A stretch of 26,503 nt of DNA, from positions 1-26,503 of the forward strand of contig NZ_CASFQD010000010.1 of NCBI RefSeq assembly GCF_949296715.1. The letters are read 5' to 3'. How positions within the stretch are numbered: position 1 is the stretch's first letter; each line of letters begins with the position of its first letter. Below are positions 7,040-16,050 of this stretch, piece after piece. This stretch comes from an uncultured Alistipes sp. Its GTDB lineage: Bacteria; Bacteroidota; Bacteroidia; Bacteroidales; Rikenellaceae. The translations under genes and the position numbers were made by a program. The notes under the pieces are model-generated. The model did not search any database. It was given only the letters and a program-made list of their open reading frames with translations, and was not told the DNA's origin.

Positions 7040-9031
7040 ATGGAACACATCCAGACAAAACGGCTCCCCACAGGCGGGCGCTGGCGGCGCTGGGACCGCA
7101 AGGGCTGGTCGGCCTTTGCGAGCATGCACCGCTGCGTGACCATCGGGGTGCTCTGCGTCGGGATGTCGATCCTGCTGCTTGCACCGTGCGGTGCATCCGC
7201 GCAACCGGCCGACACGTCCGCCGTCATGAAGACGCTGCGCATACGTGAGGTCGGCATTTCGGGGCGACAAGCCGCCCCGACGCGGACCGTGCAGATGCAA
7301 ACTCCGCTTTTCGACCGGAAGACCCAGGCCGCGGTGCCCCTCCAGACGCTGGAGGCCGCCCTGCGCCTCGCGCCGTCGGTCGATCTGCGCGAGCGCGGAA
7401 GCAAGGGCATGCAGGCCGACATCTCCATCCGGGGAGGCTCTTTCGACCAGACCATGGTCCTCCTGAACGGTATTGACTTTACGGACGCCCGCACAGGCCA
7501 CCAGTCCCACTCGCTGCCCGTCGACCTCGACTGTGTGGCGGGCATCGACCTGCTGGACGGCGTGCCGGGCGTCGGCGCCTACGCCGGCGCGGTGAACATC
7601 CGCACGGCACCGCTGCGCCCGACTTACCTGCGTTTCGAGGGGGCGGGCGGACAGTACGGCTACGCCTACGCCAACCTTTCGGGTGCCGTGACGTCGGGCC
7701 GCTTCTCGGTGCTCGGCGCCGCGTCGTACCGCCGAAGCGACGGATACCGCCACAATACCGATTTCGATACCTACAACGCCTATGTGCGGACCACCTGCGA
7801 GGCGGAGCATGCGGGCTTCTTCGACCTGCAGGCCGGCTATCAGAACCGAGCCTTCGGGTCGAACGGCTTTTATGCCGCCTACAACCCCGACCAGTGGGAG
7901 GCGACCTCGACGGCGCTGGCGTCGCTGCGCTGGCTCAAGCGTCTCGGGCGCTTCTCGCTCACGGCCGCGGCGAGCTACCGCAAGAATTTCGACCGCTACG
8001 ACTGGAAGCGCGGTACGGCGCTGAACCGTCACAATACGGACAACGCGGGTGCGAAGTTCTCGGCCGACTGCGCGTGGGCGGGCGGCTTGACGACACTCGG
8101 CGGCGACTATGCCTACAACCACATCTACAGCACGAACCTCGGCGAGGAGCTCCGGCATCCCCACGGCGAGTACACCCACGCCACGGCGCGCCACACGGGC
8201 AACCTCTACGTGCGGCACGCGAAGCAGTGGGCGCGTTTCGACGCGGCGCTCTCGGGCGGCGTGAGCCTCACGCCCTACGGACGTTCGGCGCTGTGGAGCC
8301 TTTCGGCGGGCTACCTGCCCGGCGGTGGGTGGCGCGTGAGTGCCGGGGCGTGGCAGTCGATGCGCCTGCCGACCTTCACGGATCTCTACTACTCGTCGCC
8401 CGCACAGATCAACAACCTCGACCTGACGCCCGAGCGGGCCGTCACGTGCCGCGTCGGGGCCGAATACACCCGCGGCCGGTGGAGCGCCTCGCTCAACGGC
8501 TACTACCGTGCCGGGCGCGACATCATCGACTGGGTCTGGCGCGAGGAGTTGAGCAACAAGTGGCATTCGGAGCAGACGAGCAAACTCGACACCTACGGCA
8601 TCGAAGTGACGGGCGGCTATGCGGCCGCGGAGGGCTTCCTGCGCCGCGTCACGCTCTCGTATGCCTGGGTGACGACCGACCGCAACACGGACATCATCGC
8701 CAAGAGCGCCATGGACTACCTGCGCCACAAGGCGTCGGCACTCGTCGAGGTGCGCTTCTTGCGGCGCGTGACGCTCTCGCTCACGGGCACGCTCGCCGAC
8801 CGCAACGGCAGCTACACGTACTATCCCGTCGTGAACGACTCGTCGGTTACGCAGACACGCGACTTCGAGCCCTGCTTCCTGCTCGACGGACGTCTGCAAT
8901 GGGAGAAGGGCATCTGCCGGCTCTATGTCGACGCCACGAACATCACCGACTCGCGCCACTTCGACCTGGGAGGCATCCGCCTGCCGGGTCTCTGGGTGAC
9001 GGGCGGCATGGTTCTGACCATCGGCAGGTGA
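7040..9031 (+). CDS. TonB-dependent outer-membrane receptor (BtuB/siderophore-receptor size)
   Basis: A 663-residue outer-membrane beta-barrel that imports a ligand with energy from TonB. A signal peptide is visible only after residue 29 (MHRCVTIGVLCV..., cleavage likely ASA|Q at 54/55), so translation may start at the ATG at 7124 rather than at 7040. The plug domain covers about 80-200 (VPLQTLEAALRLAPSVDL, ISIRGGSFDQTMVLLNGI, GAYAGAVNIRT). The barrel follows, with many alternating aromatic strands and a final strand ending in LWVTGGMVLTIGR. There is no N-terminal carboxypeptidase-like domain and no SusD gene beside it, so it is not a SusC-type glycan importer. A cobalamin, metal-chelate or other small-ligand receptor is more likely, but the substrate cannot be read. 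It has its own promoter and terminator. Confidence 0.85.
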   Translation: MEHIQTKRLPTGGRWRRWDRKGWSAFASMHRCVTIGVLCVGMSILLLAPCGASAQPADTSAVMKTLRIREVGISGRQAAPTRTVQMQTPLFDRKTQAAVPLQTLEAALRLAPSVDLRERGSKGMQADISIRGGSFDQTMVLLNGIDFTDARTGHQSHSLPVDLDCVAGIDLLDGVPGVGAYAGAVNIRTAPLRPTYLRFEGAGGQYGYAYANLSGAVTSGRFSVLGAASYRRSDGYRHNTDFDTYNAYVRTTCEAEHAGFFDLQAGYQNRAFGSNGFYAAYNPDQWEATSTALASLRWLKRLGRFSLTAAASYRKNFDRYDWKRGTALNRHNTDNAGAKFSADCAWAGGLTTLGGDYAYNHIYSTNLGEELRHPHGEYTHATARHTGNLYVRHAKQWARFDAALSGGVSLTPYGRSALWSLSAGYLPGGGWRVSAGAWQSMRLPTFTDLYYSSPAQINNLDLTPERAVTCRVGAEYTRGRWSASLNGYYRAGRDIIDWVWREELSNKWHSEQTSKLDTYGIEVTGGYAAAEGFLRRVTLSYAWVTTDRNTDIIAKSAMDYLRHKASALVEVRFLRRVTLSLTGTLADRNGSYTYYPVVNDSSVTQTRDFEPCFLLDGRLQWEKGICRLYVDATNITDSRHFDLGGIRLPGLWVTGGMVLTIGR

Positions 9032-9057
9032 CCCGTCCCGCCTCCGGCTGCATCCCG

Positions 9058-9087
9058 GCCCGCCGCTTCGTGCGGCGGGCTTTCTGT
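9058..9087 (+). terminator. Terminator after the TonB-dependent receptor gene
   Basis: 9-bp GC stem (9058-9066 with 9072-9080), loop TTCGT, then TTTCTGT. It lies 27 bases after the receptor stop. Confidence 0.8.
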
Positions 9088-9145
9088 TTTGTGCGTCAGA
9101 CGCTTTTTTCGTTACGGTTTTTTATGTTTTGTTGCGGATTTTCGC

Positions 9146-9153
9146 TATATTTG
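9146..9153 (+). promoter_or_regulatory. -7 element (TATATTTG) of the hut operon
   Basis: TATATTTG lies 31 bases before the ftcD ATG in an AT-rich stretch. The -33 element is not clear: TTTG occurs at 9128-9131, which is too close at 14 bases. No riboswitch-like fold was seen in the short leader. Confidence 0.6.
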
Positions 9154-9184
9154 AAGCAGTGAAATCCAATAACCGACCAATCCT

Positions 9185-10885
9185 ATGGAAAAACGAATCG
9201 TAGAGTGTGTCCCCAACTTCAGTGAGGGCCGCGACAAGCATGTCATTGCGCAGATTACCGAGGCGATCGAGGCTGCCGGAGGGGTCAAGCTGCTCGACGT
9301 CGATCCGGGCGAGGCGACCAACCGCACGGTCGTAACCTTCGTCGGGTCGCCCGAGGCGGTCGTCGAGGCGGCGTTCCAGGGCGTGAAGCGGGCCGCCGAG
9401 CTGATCGACATGCGCAAACACAAGGGGGCGCACCCCCGCATGGGCGCCACCGACGTGCTACCGCTGATCCCCATCGCGGGCATCACGCTCGAGGAGTGCG
9501 CCGCGCTGTCGCGCAAGCTGGCCGAGCGCATCGCCGACGAACTGCACATCCCGACCTATTGCTACGAGGCGGCCGCCTTCACGCCCGAGCGGCGCAACCT
9601 GGCCGTCTGCCGCGCCGGGGAGTACGAGGCGCTGCCCGAGAAACTGGCACACAAGGAGTCGGCTCCCGACTTCGGGGCGCGCCCCTACGACGAGGGCGTC
9701 GCACGCACGGGTGCCACGACCGTCGGCGCGCGCGATTTCCTGATTGCCGTGAACTTCAACCTCAACACGACCTCCACGCGCCGCGCCAACGCCATTGCGT
9801 TCGACGTGCGCGAGAAGGGACGCCCCGTGCGCGAGGGCAATCCCATCACGGGCAAGATCGTGAAGGATGCCGCGGGCAATCCCGTCATGCAGCCCGGCAC
9901 GCTCAAGGCCACGAAGGCCATCGGGTGGTTCATCGAGGAGTACGGCATCGCACAGGTCTCGATGAACATCACGAATATCTCCACGACGCCCCTGCATGTC
10001 GCCTTCGACGAGGTGTGCCGCAAGGCCGATGCGCGCGGTGTGCGCGTGACGGGCACCGAGATCGTGGGCCTCGTGCCGAAGCGGGCGCTGGTCGAGGCGG
10101 GCAAGTACTTCCTGCGCAAGCAGCACCGCTCGGTGGGCATCTCCGAAGAGGAGATCGTGCGCATCGCCGTCAAGTCGATGGGGCTGGACGATCTCAAGCC
10201 GTTCCGTCCCGAGGAGAAGGTGATCGAGTACCTGCTCGAGGCCGACGAACGCAGAAAGCGCCTTGTCGACATGACCTGCACGGGCTTTGCCGAGGAGACG
10301 GCCAGCGAGTCGCCGGCTCCGGGCGGCGGTTCGATCTCGGCCTACATGGGTGCGCTGGGCGCTGCGCTCGGCACGATGGTGGCGAACCTCTCGTCGCACA
10401 AGGCCGGCTGGGACGACCGCTGGGAGGAGTTCTCCGACTGGGCCGAGCGGGGGCAGGCGGTCATGACCGAACTGCTGCACCTGGTCGACGAGGATACCGA
10501 CGCCTTCAACCGCATCATGAACGTCTTTGCCATGCCCAAGTCGACCGACGAGGAGAAGGCGGCGCGCAGCGCGGCCCTGCAGGAGGCGACGCTCTATGCC
10601 ACGCAGGTGCCGCTGCGGACGATGCGCACGGCCGTGCGGGTCTTCGACATCGTGCGCGCCATGGCGGCCGACGGCAACCCCAATTCGGTTTCGGATGCCG
10701 GTGTGGGTGCCCTGGCGGCCCGCAGTGCGGTGCTCGGCGCACGCCTCAACGTGAAGATCAACGCCGCGGGCCTCAAGGACCGGGCCGTGGCCGATGCCCT
10801 CGTTGCCGAGGCCGAGCAGCTGGCCGCCGAGGCCGAGCGTCTCGAGAAGGAGGTCCTCACGATCGTAGAACAGAAAATCGGATAA
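9185..10885 (+). CDS. ftcD: Bifunctional glutamate formimidoyltransferase / formimidotetrahydrofolate cyclodeaminase
   Basis: A 566-residue two-domain enzyme. Residues 1 to about 330 are the formiminotransferase (ERIVECVPNFSEGRD-like start MEKRIVECVPNFSEG; active-site His83 in HKGAHPRMGATDVLPL). It moves the formimino group from N-formimino-glutamate to tetrahydrofolate. Residues about 365-566 are the all-helical cyclodeaminase (SESPAPGGGSISAYMGALGAAL), which releases ammonia and yields 5,10-methenyl-THF. The fusion is like the animal FTCD protein; many bacteria have only one half or use HutG instead. It is the first gene of the hut operon, and hutU starts 3 bases after its stop. No hutG is seen, consistent with FtcD being the exit route to glutamate. 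Confidence 0.96.
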   Translation: MEKRIVECVPNFSEGRDKHVIAQITEAIEAAGGVKLLDVDPGEATNRTVVTFVGSPEAVVEAAFQGVKRAAELIDMRKHKGAHPRMGATDVLPLIPIAGITLEECAALSRKLAERIADELHIPTYCYEAAAFTPERRNLAVCRAGEYEALPEKLAHKESAPDFGARPYDEGVARTGATTVGARDFLIAVNFNLNTTSTRRANAIAFDVREKGRPVREGNPITGKIVKDAAGNPVMQPGTLKATKAIGWFIEEYGIAQVSMNITNISTTPLHVAFDEVCRKADARGVRVTGTEIVGLVPKRALVEAGKYFLRKQHRSVGISEEEIVRIAVKSMGLDDLKPFRPEEKVIEYLLEADERRKRLVDMTCTGFAEETASESPAPGGGSISAYMGALGAALGTMVANLSSHKAGWDDRWEEFSDWAERGQAVMTELLHLVDEDTDAFNRIMNVFAMPKSTDEEKAARSAALQEATLYATQVPLRTMRTAVRVFDIVRAMAADGNPNSVSDAGVGALAARSAVLGARLNVKINAAGLKDRAVADALVAEAEQLAAEAERLEKEVLTIVEQKIG

Positions 10886-10888
10886 ACC

Positions 10889-12904
10889 ATGACACGCGAA
10901 GAATTCCAGAACGATATCCGCGCGGGTATTCCCGACCGGCTGCCCGCCGCGAAACCCTATGACAGGCAGATCAACCATGCGCCCAAGCGCAAGGAGATTC
11001 TCACGGCCGAGGAGCAGGTGCTGGCGCTGAAGAACGCCCTGCGCTACTTCCCGGCCAAGCACCACGCCGTGCTGGCGAAGGAGTTTGCCGAGGAGCTGCG
11101 CCGCTACGGCCGCATCTACATGTACCGCCTGCGTCCCGACTACGAGATGTATGCGCGGCCGATCGACGAGTATCCGGCCCGCTGCCGGCAGGCCGCGGCC
11201 ATCATGATGATGATCCAGAACAACCTGGACAAGGCCGTGGCGCAGCATCCGCACGAGTTGATTACCTACGGCGGCAACGGCGCCGTCTTCCAGAACTGGG
11301 CGCAGTATCGCCTGACGATGAAGTACCTCTCGGAGATGACCGACCGCCAGACGCTGGTCATGTATTCGGGCCATCCGCTGGGGCTCTTCCCGTCGCATCC
11401 CGACGCGCCGCGCGTCATCGTGACCAACGGCATGGTGATCCCCAACTATTCGAAGCCCGACGACTGGGAGCGCTTCAACGCCCTCGGCGTCTCGCAGTAC
11501 GGGCAGATGACCGCCGGGTCCTACATGTACATCGGCCCGCAGGGCATCGTCCACGGCACGACCATCACGGTGCTCAACGCCGCACGCAAGCGCTTCACCG
11601 AGGGACGCACCGACACGCGCGGCATGCTCTTCGTCTCGTCGGGTCTGGGCGGCATGTCGGGCGCACAGCCCAAGGCGGGCAACATCTCGGGCGTGGTGAG
11701 CGTCATCGCCGAGATCAACCCCAAGGCAGCGCAGAAGCGCTACGACCAGGGGTGGGTCGACGAACTGCACGACTCGCTCGACGAGCTGATCCCGCGCATC
11801 CGCCGCGCCGTGGCCGGCCGGGAGATCGTCTCGCTGGCCTACGTGGGCAACATCGTGGACCTGTGGGAGCGGCTCGCCGCGGAGCAGATTCCCGTGGACC
11901 TCGGTTCGGACCAGACCTCGCTGCACAATCCGTGGGCGGGCGGCTACTACCCCGTGGGGTTGAGCTACGAGGCGTCGAACAAGATGATGGCCGAGGAGCC
12001 GGCCCGCTTCCGCGAGTGCGTGCAGGAGTCGCTGCGCCGGCAGGTCGACGCCATCAACAAGCTGACGGCCCGCGGCATGTACTTCTTCGACTACGGCAAC
12101 GCCTTCCTGCTGGAGGCCTCGCGTGCCGGGGCTGCGGTGATGGGCGAGGGCGGACGCTTCCGCTATCCCTCCTACGTGCAGGACATCATGGGCCCGATGT
12201 TCTTCGACTACGGCTTCGGTCCCTTCCGCTGGGTCTGCACGTCGGGCAAGCCCGAGGACCTCGAGATGACCGACCGCCTGGCCACCGAGGTGCTGGAGGA
12301 GATTCGCAGCACGGCACCCGCGGAGATCTGCGGACAGCTCGACGACAACATCCACTGGATCCGCGAGGCCGGGCGCAACCGCCTGGTCGTGGGTTCGCAG
12401 GCCCGCATCCTCTATGCCGACTGCGAGGGCCGCACGAAGATCGCGCTGGCCTTCAACCGGGCGATTGCCGACGGGCGCCTCTCGGGCCCCGTGGTGCTGG
12501 GACGCGACCACCACGACGTCTCGGGCACCGACTCGCCCTACCGTGAGACGTCGAACATCTACGACGGATCGAACCGCACGGCGGACATGGCCGTGCAGAA
12601 CGTCATCGGCGACTCGTTCCGCGGCGCGACGTGGGTCTCGATTCACAACGGCGGCGGCGTGGGCTGGGGCGAGGTCATCAATGGCGGCTTCGGCATGGTG
12701 ATCGACGGCTCGGAGGATTCCGAGCGGCACATCCGCGAGATGCTCTTCTGGGACGTGAACAACGGCATCGCGCGCCGCAGCTGGGCCCGCAACGAAGGGG
12801 CCATGTCGGCCATCCGCCGCGAGATGGAGCGCACGCCCGGCCTGCAGGTCACGATGCCCAACCTGGCCGACGAGGAGCTGATCCGCAAGGCACTCAACGA
12901 ATAA
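10889..12904 (+). CDS. hutU: Urocanate hydratase (long form)
   Basis: Converts urocanate to 4-imidazolone-5-propionate with a tightly bound NAD+ used as electrophile; second step of histidine breakdown. The NAD-binding segment SSGLGGMSGAQPKAG lies near 250-264. GSDQTSLHNPWAGGYYPVG (near 345), FFDYGNAFLLEA (near 395-405) and DIMGPMFFDYGFGPFRWVCTSG are conserved urocanase segments. At 671 residues it is about 110 longer than the well-studied Pseudomonas enzyme (about 556) and close to the animal form. The ATG at 10889 is 3 bases after ftcD and the sequence is homogeneous in composition, so there is no sign of fusion by frameshift. It is followed by hutH after 21 bases. Confidence 0.96.
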   Translation: MTREEFQNDIRAGIPDRLPAAKPYDRQINHAPKRKEILTAEEQVLALKNALRYFPAKHHAVLAKEFAEELRRYGRIYMYRLRPDYEMYARPIDEYPARCRQAAAIMMMIQNNLDKAVAQHPHELITYGGNGAVFQNWAQYRLTMKYLSEMTDRQTLVMYSGHPLGLFPSHPDAPRVIVTNGMVIPNYSKPDDWERFNALGVSQYGQMTAGSYMYIGPQGIVHGTTITVLNAARKRFTEGRTDTRGMLFVSSGLGGMSGAQPKAGNISGVVSVIAEINPKAAQKRYDQGWVDELHDSLDELIPRIRRAVAGREIVSLAYVGNIVDLWERLAAEQIPVDLGSDQTSLHNPWAGGYYPVGLSYEASNKMMAEEPARFRECVQESLRRQVDAINKLTARGMYFFDYGNAFLLEASRAGAAVMGEGGRFRYPSYVQDIMGPMFFDYGFGPFRWVCTSGKPEDLEMTDRLATEVLEEIRSTAPAEICGQLDDNIHWIREAGRNRLVVGSQARILYADCEGRTKIALAFNRAIADGRLSGPVVLGRDHHDVSGTDSPYRETSNIYDGSNRTADMAVQNVIGDSFRGATWVSIHNGGGVGWGEVINGGFGMVIDGSEDSERHIREMLFWDVNNGIARRSWARNEGAMSAIRREMERTPGLQVTMPNLADEELIRKALNE

Positions 12905-12925
12905 CCCTGAAAAAGAGAATTACCC

Positions 12926-14416
12926 ATGGAATACCACCATATCAGTTCGGAGCACCTCTCGATGGAGCGTGTCCGCGAAATCATCGAACGCCGCCTCCCG
13001 CTTGCATTGAGCGACGACGCCCGGCAGCGCATCGTCCGCTGCCGCGAGTACCTCGACCGCAAGATGGAGCACTCTGACAAGCCGATCTACGGCATCACCA
13101 CGGGCTTCGGCTCGCTCTGCAACATCTCGATCGACCACGACTCGCTGGCGCAGCTGCAGCGCAACCTGGTCATGTCGCACGCCTGCGGCACGGGCGAGCG
13201 CGTCCCCTCGGAGGTCGTGCGGCTGATCCTGCTGCTGAAGATCCAGTCGCTCGCCTACGGCCATTCGGGCGTGCAGCTGGCGACGGTCGAGCGGCTCGTG
13301 GAGTTCTACAACCACGACATCCTGCCCGTTGTCTACCAGCAGGGATCGCTCGGTGCCTCGGGTGACCTGGCGCCGCTGGCCCACATGAGCCTGCCGCTGC
13401 TGGGGCTGGGTGAGGTCGAGTTCCGCGGCGAGGTGCGCCCGGCGGCCGACGTGCTGCGCGAGATGGGCTGGGAGCCCATCGAGCTCAAGTCGAAGGAGGG
13501 GCTGGCGCTGCTCAACGGCACGCAGGTGATGAGCGCCTTCGGCGTGTGGTCCGTGATCCGGGCGCGGCAGTTGAGCGAGTGGGCCGACTGCATCGGCGCG
13601 CTGTCGCTCGACGCCTTCGACGGACGCATCGAGCCCTTCTGCGACGAGGTGCACCTGATCCGCCCCCACAAGGGACAGCTCACGACGGCACGCAACTTCC
13701 GCCGCCTGCTCGAGGGCAGCGAGCTCATCAAGCGCGAGAAGACCCACGTGCAGGACCCCTATTCGTTCCGCTGCATCCCGCAGGTGCACGGTGCCTCGAA
13801 GGATACGATCGACTACGTCGAGAGCGTGCTGACGACCGAGATCAACAGCGCGACGGACAACCCGACGGTCTTCCCCGACGAGGACATGGTCGTCTCGGCC
13901 GGCAACTTCCACGGGCAGCCCATCGCGCTGGCGATGGACTTCCTGGCCATCGCGCTGGCCGAGTTGGGCAACATCTCCGAGCGGCGCATCTACAAGCTGA
14001 TCTCCGGAACGCGCGGCCTGCCGTCGTTCCTGGTGGCGAAGCCGGGCCTGAACAGCGGTTTCATGATTCCGCAGTACACCGCGGCGTCGATCGTCAGCCA
14101 GACCAAGGGGCTCTGCATGCCCGCGTCGGTCGACTCGATCCCCTCGTCGCAGGGGCAGGAGGACCACGTGAGCATGGGCTCGAACGCCGCGACGAAACTC
14201 TACCGCGTGGTCTGCAACACGGAGCGCGTGCTGGCCATCGAACTCTTCAACGCCGCGCAGGCGATCGAGTTCCGCCGTCCGGCCCGCACGTCGCCGCTGC
14301 TCGAGGGGCTGGTTGCCGACTACCGCCGCCACGTCCCGTTCATCGACAACGACTCGGTGATGTATCCGCACATCGCCGCCTCGATCCGCTTCCTGCAAGA
14401 TGAGACTGCGCGTTGA
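12926..14416 (+). CDS. hutH: Histidine ammonia-lyase
   Basis: First step of histidine degradation: removes ammonia from L-histidine to give trans-urocanate. The self-forming MIO prosthetic group comes from Ala144-Ser145-Gly146 in GSLGASGDLAPLAHMSLPLLG (two adjoining motifs). The conserved YGITTGFG (55-62) supplies the active-site Tyr, and the QDPYSFRCIPQVHG and TDNPTVF segments are typical. Length 496 is normal for the family (about 500-510). It overlaps hutI by 17 bases, which suggests translational coupling. The C-terminal end (IRFLQDETAR) is encoded in that overlap. Phenylalanine or tyrosine ammonia-lyase is unlikely, given the operon. Confidence 0.96.
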   Translation: MEYHHISSEHLSMERVREIIERRLPLALSDDARQRIVRCREYLDRKMEHSDKPIYGITTGFGSLCNISIDHDSLAQLQRNLVMSHACGTGERVPSEVVRLILLLKIQSLAYGHSGVQLATVERLVEFYNHDILPVVYQQGSLGASGDLAPLAHMSLPLLGLGEVEFRGEVRPAADVLREMGWEPIELKSKEGLALLNGTQVMSAFGVWSVIRARQLSEWADCIGALSLDAFDGRIEPFCDEVHLIRPHKGQLTTARNFRRLLEGSELIKREKTHVQDPYSFRCIPQVHGASKDTIDYVESVLTTEINSATDNPTVFPDEDMVVSAGNFHGQPIALAMDFLAIALAELGNISERRIYKLISGTRGLPSFLVAKPGLNSGFMIPQYTAASIVSQTKGLCMPASVDSIPSSQGQEDHVSMGSNAATKLYRVVCNTERVLAIELFNAAQAIEFRRPARTSPLLEGLVADYRRHVPFIDNDSVMYPHIAASIRFLQDETAR

Positions 14417-15638
14417 CAACATCGCCCGCATCGTCGGGATGGAGAGCCGGGGCCGCCTGCGGCTCTGCGGCGGGGAGATGGACCGCATGGAGTCGCTCGA
14501 CGACGCCTGGCTGCTGGCCGTCGACGGGCGCATCGCCGCCTTCGGGCGCATGACGGAGGAGCGGCCTGCGGCCGACCGCGTGGTGGATGCCGCGGGCGGG
14601 ATGCTCTTCCCGTCGTTCTGCGACTCGCATACCCACCTGGTCTATGCCGGGAGCCGCGAGCAGGAGTTTCTGGACAAGATTCACGGCTTGAGCTACGAAG
14701 AGATTGCCCGGCGCGGCGGCGGCATCCTCAATTCGGCCGACCGCCTGCACGCCGCCTCCGAGGAGGAGCTCTACGACGCGGCGATGCGGCGCGTGCGCGA
14801 GATCGCCGCGATGGGCACGGGCTGTGTCGAGATCAAGAGCGGCTACGGTCTTTCGACGGAGGACGAGCTGAAGATGCTGCGCGTCATCCGCCGCATCCGC
14901 GAGACGGTGCCGCTCGAGGTGCGCGCGACGTTCCTCGGGGCGCATGCCGTGGCCCGCGCTTATGCGGGGCGGCAGGCGGAGTATGTCGATCTGGTCTGCC
15001 GCGAGATGCTGCCCGCCGTGGCGCGCGAGGGGCTGGCCGACTTTGTCGACGTCTTCTGCGACGAGGGCTTCTTCACGGTGGAGGAGACGGCCCGCATCCT
15101 CGGGGAGGCTGCCCGCTACGGGCTGCGCCCGAAGATACATGCCAACGAGCTGGCCGTCTCGGGCGGCGTGCAGCTCGGCGTGCGCTGCGGCGCCCTCTCG
15201 GTCGACCACCTCGAACGCATCGGAGCCGCCGAGATCGAGGCGCTGCGCGGCAGCGACACCGTGCCGACGATGCTGCCCGGCGCGGCCTTCTTCCTCGGCA
15301 TGAGCTACCCGCCGGCCCGCGAGATGATCCGCGCGGGGCTGGGTGTGGCCCTCGCTTCGGACTACAACCCCGGCTCGTCGCCCTCGGGCAACATGCGCAT
15401 GGTGATGGCGCTCGCCTCGATCCGCATGCGCATGACCCCGACCGAGGCGCTCCATGCCGCGACGCTCAACGGCGCCTGCGCCCTGGATTTGAGCCGCGAT
15501 TTCGGGTCGATCTCCGTGGGCAAGGTCGCCAACTTCTTCCTCACGGAGCCGATGCCGTCGTTCGAATTCTTTACCTACGCCTACCAGACGCCGCTCATCG
15601 CGCGGACCTTCCTGCGCGGTGAGGAGTTTGTGGCGTGA
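14400..15638 (+). CDS. hutI: Imidazolonepropionase
   Basis: Third step of histidine degradation: opens the imidazolone ring to N-formimino-L-glutamate. A 412-residue amidohydrolase with a metal-dependent TIM barrel. The metal ligands are His77 and His79 in FCDSHTHLVYAG. Further ligand motifs are FLGAHAVARAY, KIHANELAVSGG and ASDYNPGSSPSGNM, the last containing the conserved metal-binding Asp. The start at 14400 gives the family's usual N-terminus (MRLRVDNIARIVG) and overlaps hutH by 17 bases. It is the last gene of the operon; a strong terminator begins 41 bases after the stop. Confidence 0.96.
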   Translation: MRLRVDNIARIVGMESRGRLRLCGGEMDRMESLDDAWLLAVDGRIAAFGRMTEERPAADRVVDAAGGMLFPSFCDSHTHLVYAGSREQEFLDKIHGLSYEEIARRGGGILNSADRLHAASEEELYDAAMRRVREIAAMGTGCVEIKSGYGLSTEDELKMLRVIRRIRETVPLEVRATFLGAHAVARAYAGRQAEYVDLVCREMLPAVAREGLADFVDVFCDEGFFTVEETARILGEAARYGLRPKIHANELAVSGGVQLGVRCGALSVDHLERIGAAEIEALRGSDTVPTMLPGAAFFLGMSYPPAREMIRAGLGVALASDYNPGSSPSGNMRMVMALASIRMRMTPTEALHAATLNGACALDLSRDFGSISVGKVANFFLTEPMPSFEFFTYAYQTPLIARTFLRGEEFVA

Positions 15639-15678
15639 CGCACCTGCGTGCGGCCCTGTGCGGGCCGTCTGCATCCAT

Positions 15679-15711
15679 GCGGGTCTCCGGTTGCCGGGGA
15701 CCCGCTTTTTT
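15679..15711 (+). terminator. Rho-independent terminator of the hut operon
   Basis: Stem GCGGGTC-T-CCGG (15679-15690) with CCGG-G-GACCCGC (15694-15705), loop TTG, then six Ts at 15706-15711. Confidence 0.93.
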
Positions 15712-15789
15712 GTACGGAACGGTTCGGCGGATGGCTTGGCGGACGGCGAAAGAAGCTCCGGGCGTGGCGGCAAGGTGAGACGGTGCGGA

Positions 15790-16045
15790 GTAGTGCAGCC
15801 CCGGTCGTCGCCGGAGGGGGTGTTGGCACGGAGCCGGGCGGGGTGATGCAGCCCGACTGTTGGCGGAGGGGGCGTTGGGTCGGAAAAGGGAGAAGCCGCG
15901 GCGGCAGGGTAGTACGGGCTTGGTTGTTGCGGGAGAGGGGGTGTTGGCACGGAGCGGAGCGGGGTGGTGCGGGCCCGGTCGTTGCCGGAGAAGGTGTTGA
16001 AAGCGGAGCGGAGCAGGCCGCGGGCGGCAAAGCGGTGTCGGTGCG
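15790..16045. repeat. Degenerate tandem repeat, about four units of 50-70 bases, G-rich on the plus strand
   Basis: Units start near 15790, 15841, 15907 and 15962 and share the order: GT(A/G)GTGC-like start, CCCGGTCGT-like segment, a GG-rich run GGAGGGGGTGTTGG, then CACGGAGC(C/G)G. Units 1 and 3 share GGGTGTTGGCACGGAGC. The block fills most of the 15639-16050 gap between the convergent hut operon and umuC; the rest is the hut terminator. Long open frames cross it only because stop codons are rare in such sequence. I see no gene here. Confidence 0.7.
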
Positions 16046-16050
16046 GGAGG

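Noticed and set aside
7040..9031. SusC-type glycan importer
   Set aside because: Too short (663 residues rather than about 1000), no carboxypeptidase-like N-terminal domain and no SusD gene beside it.
9458..12730. Very long open frame of 1090 codons on the minus strand, opposite ftcD and hutU
   Set aside because: Composition is dominated by Arg, His, Val and Ala, the usual shadow of GC-rich coding DNA, and it lies opposite two enzymes with clear motifs.
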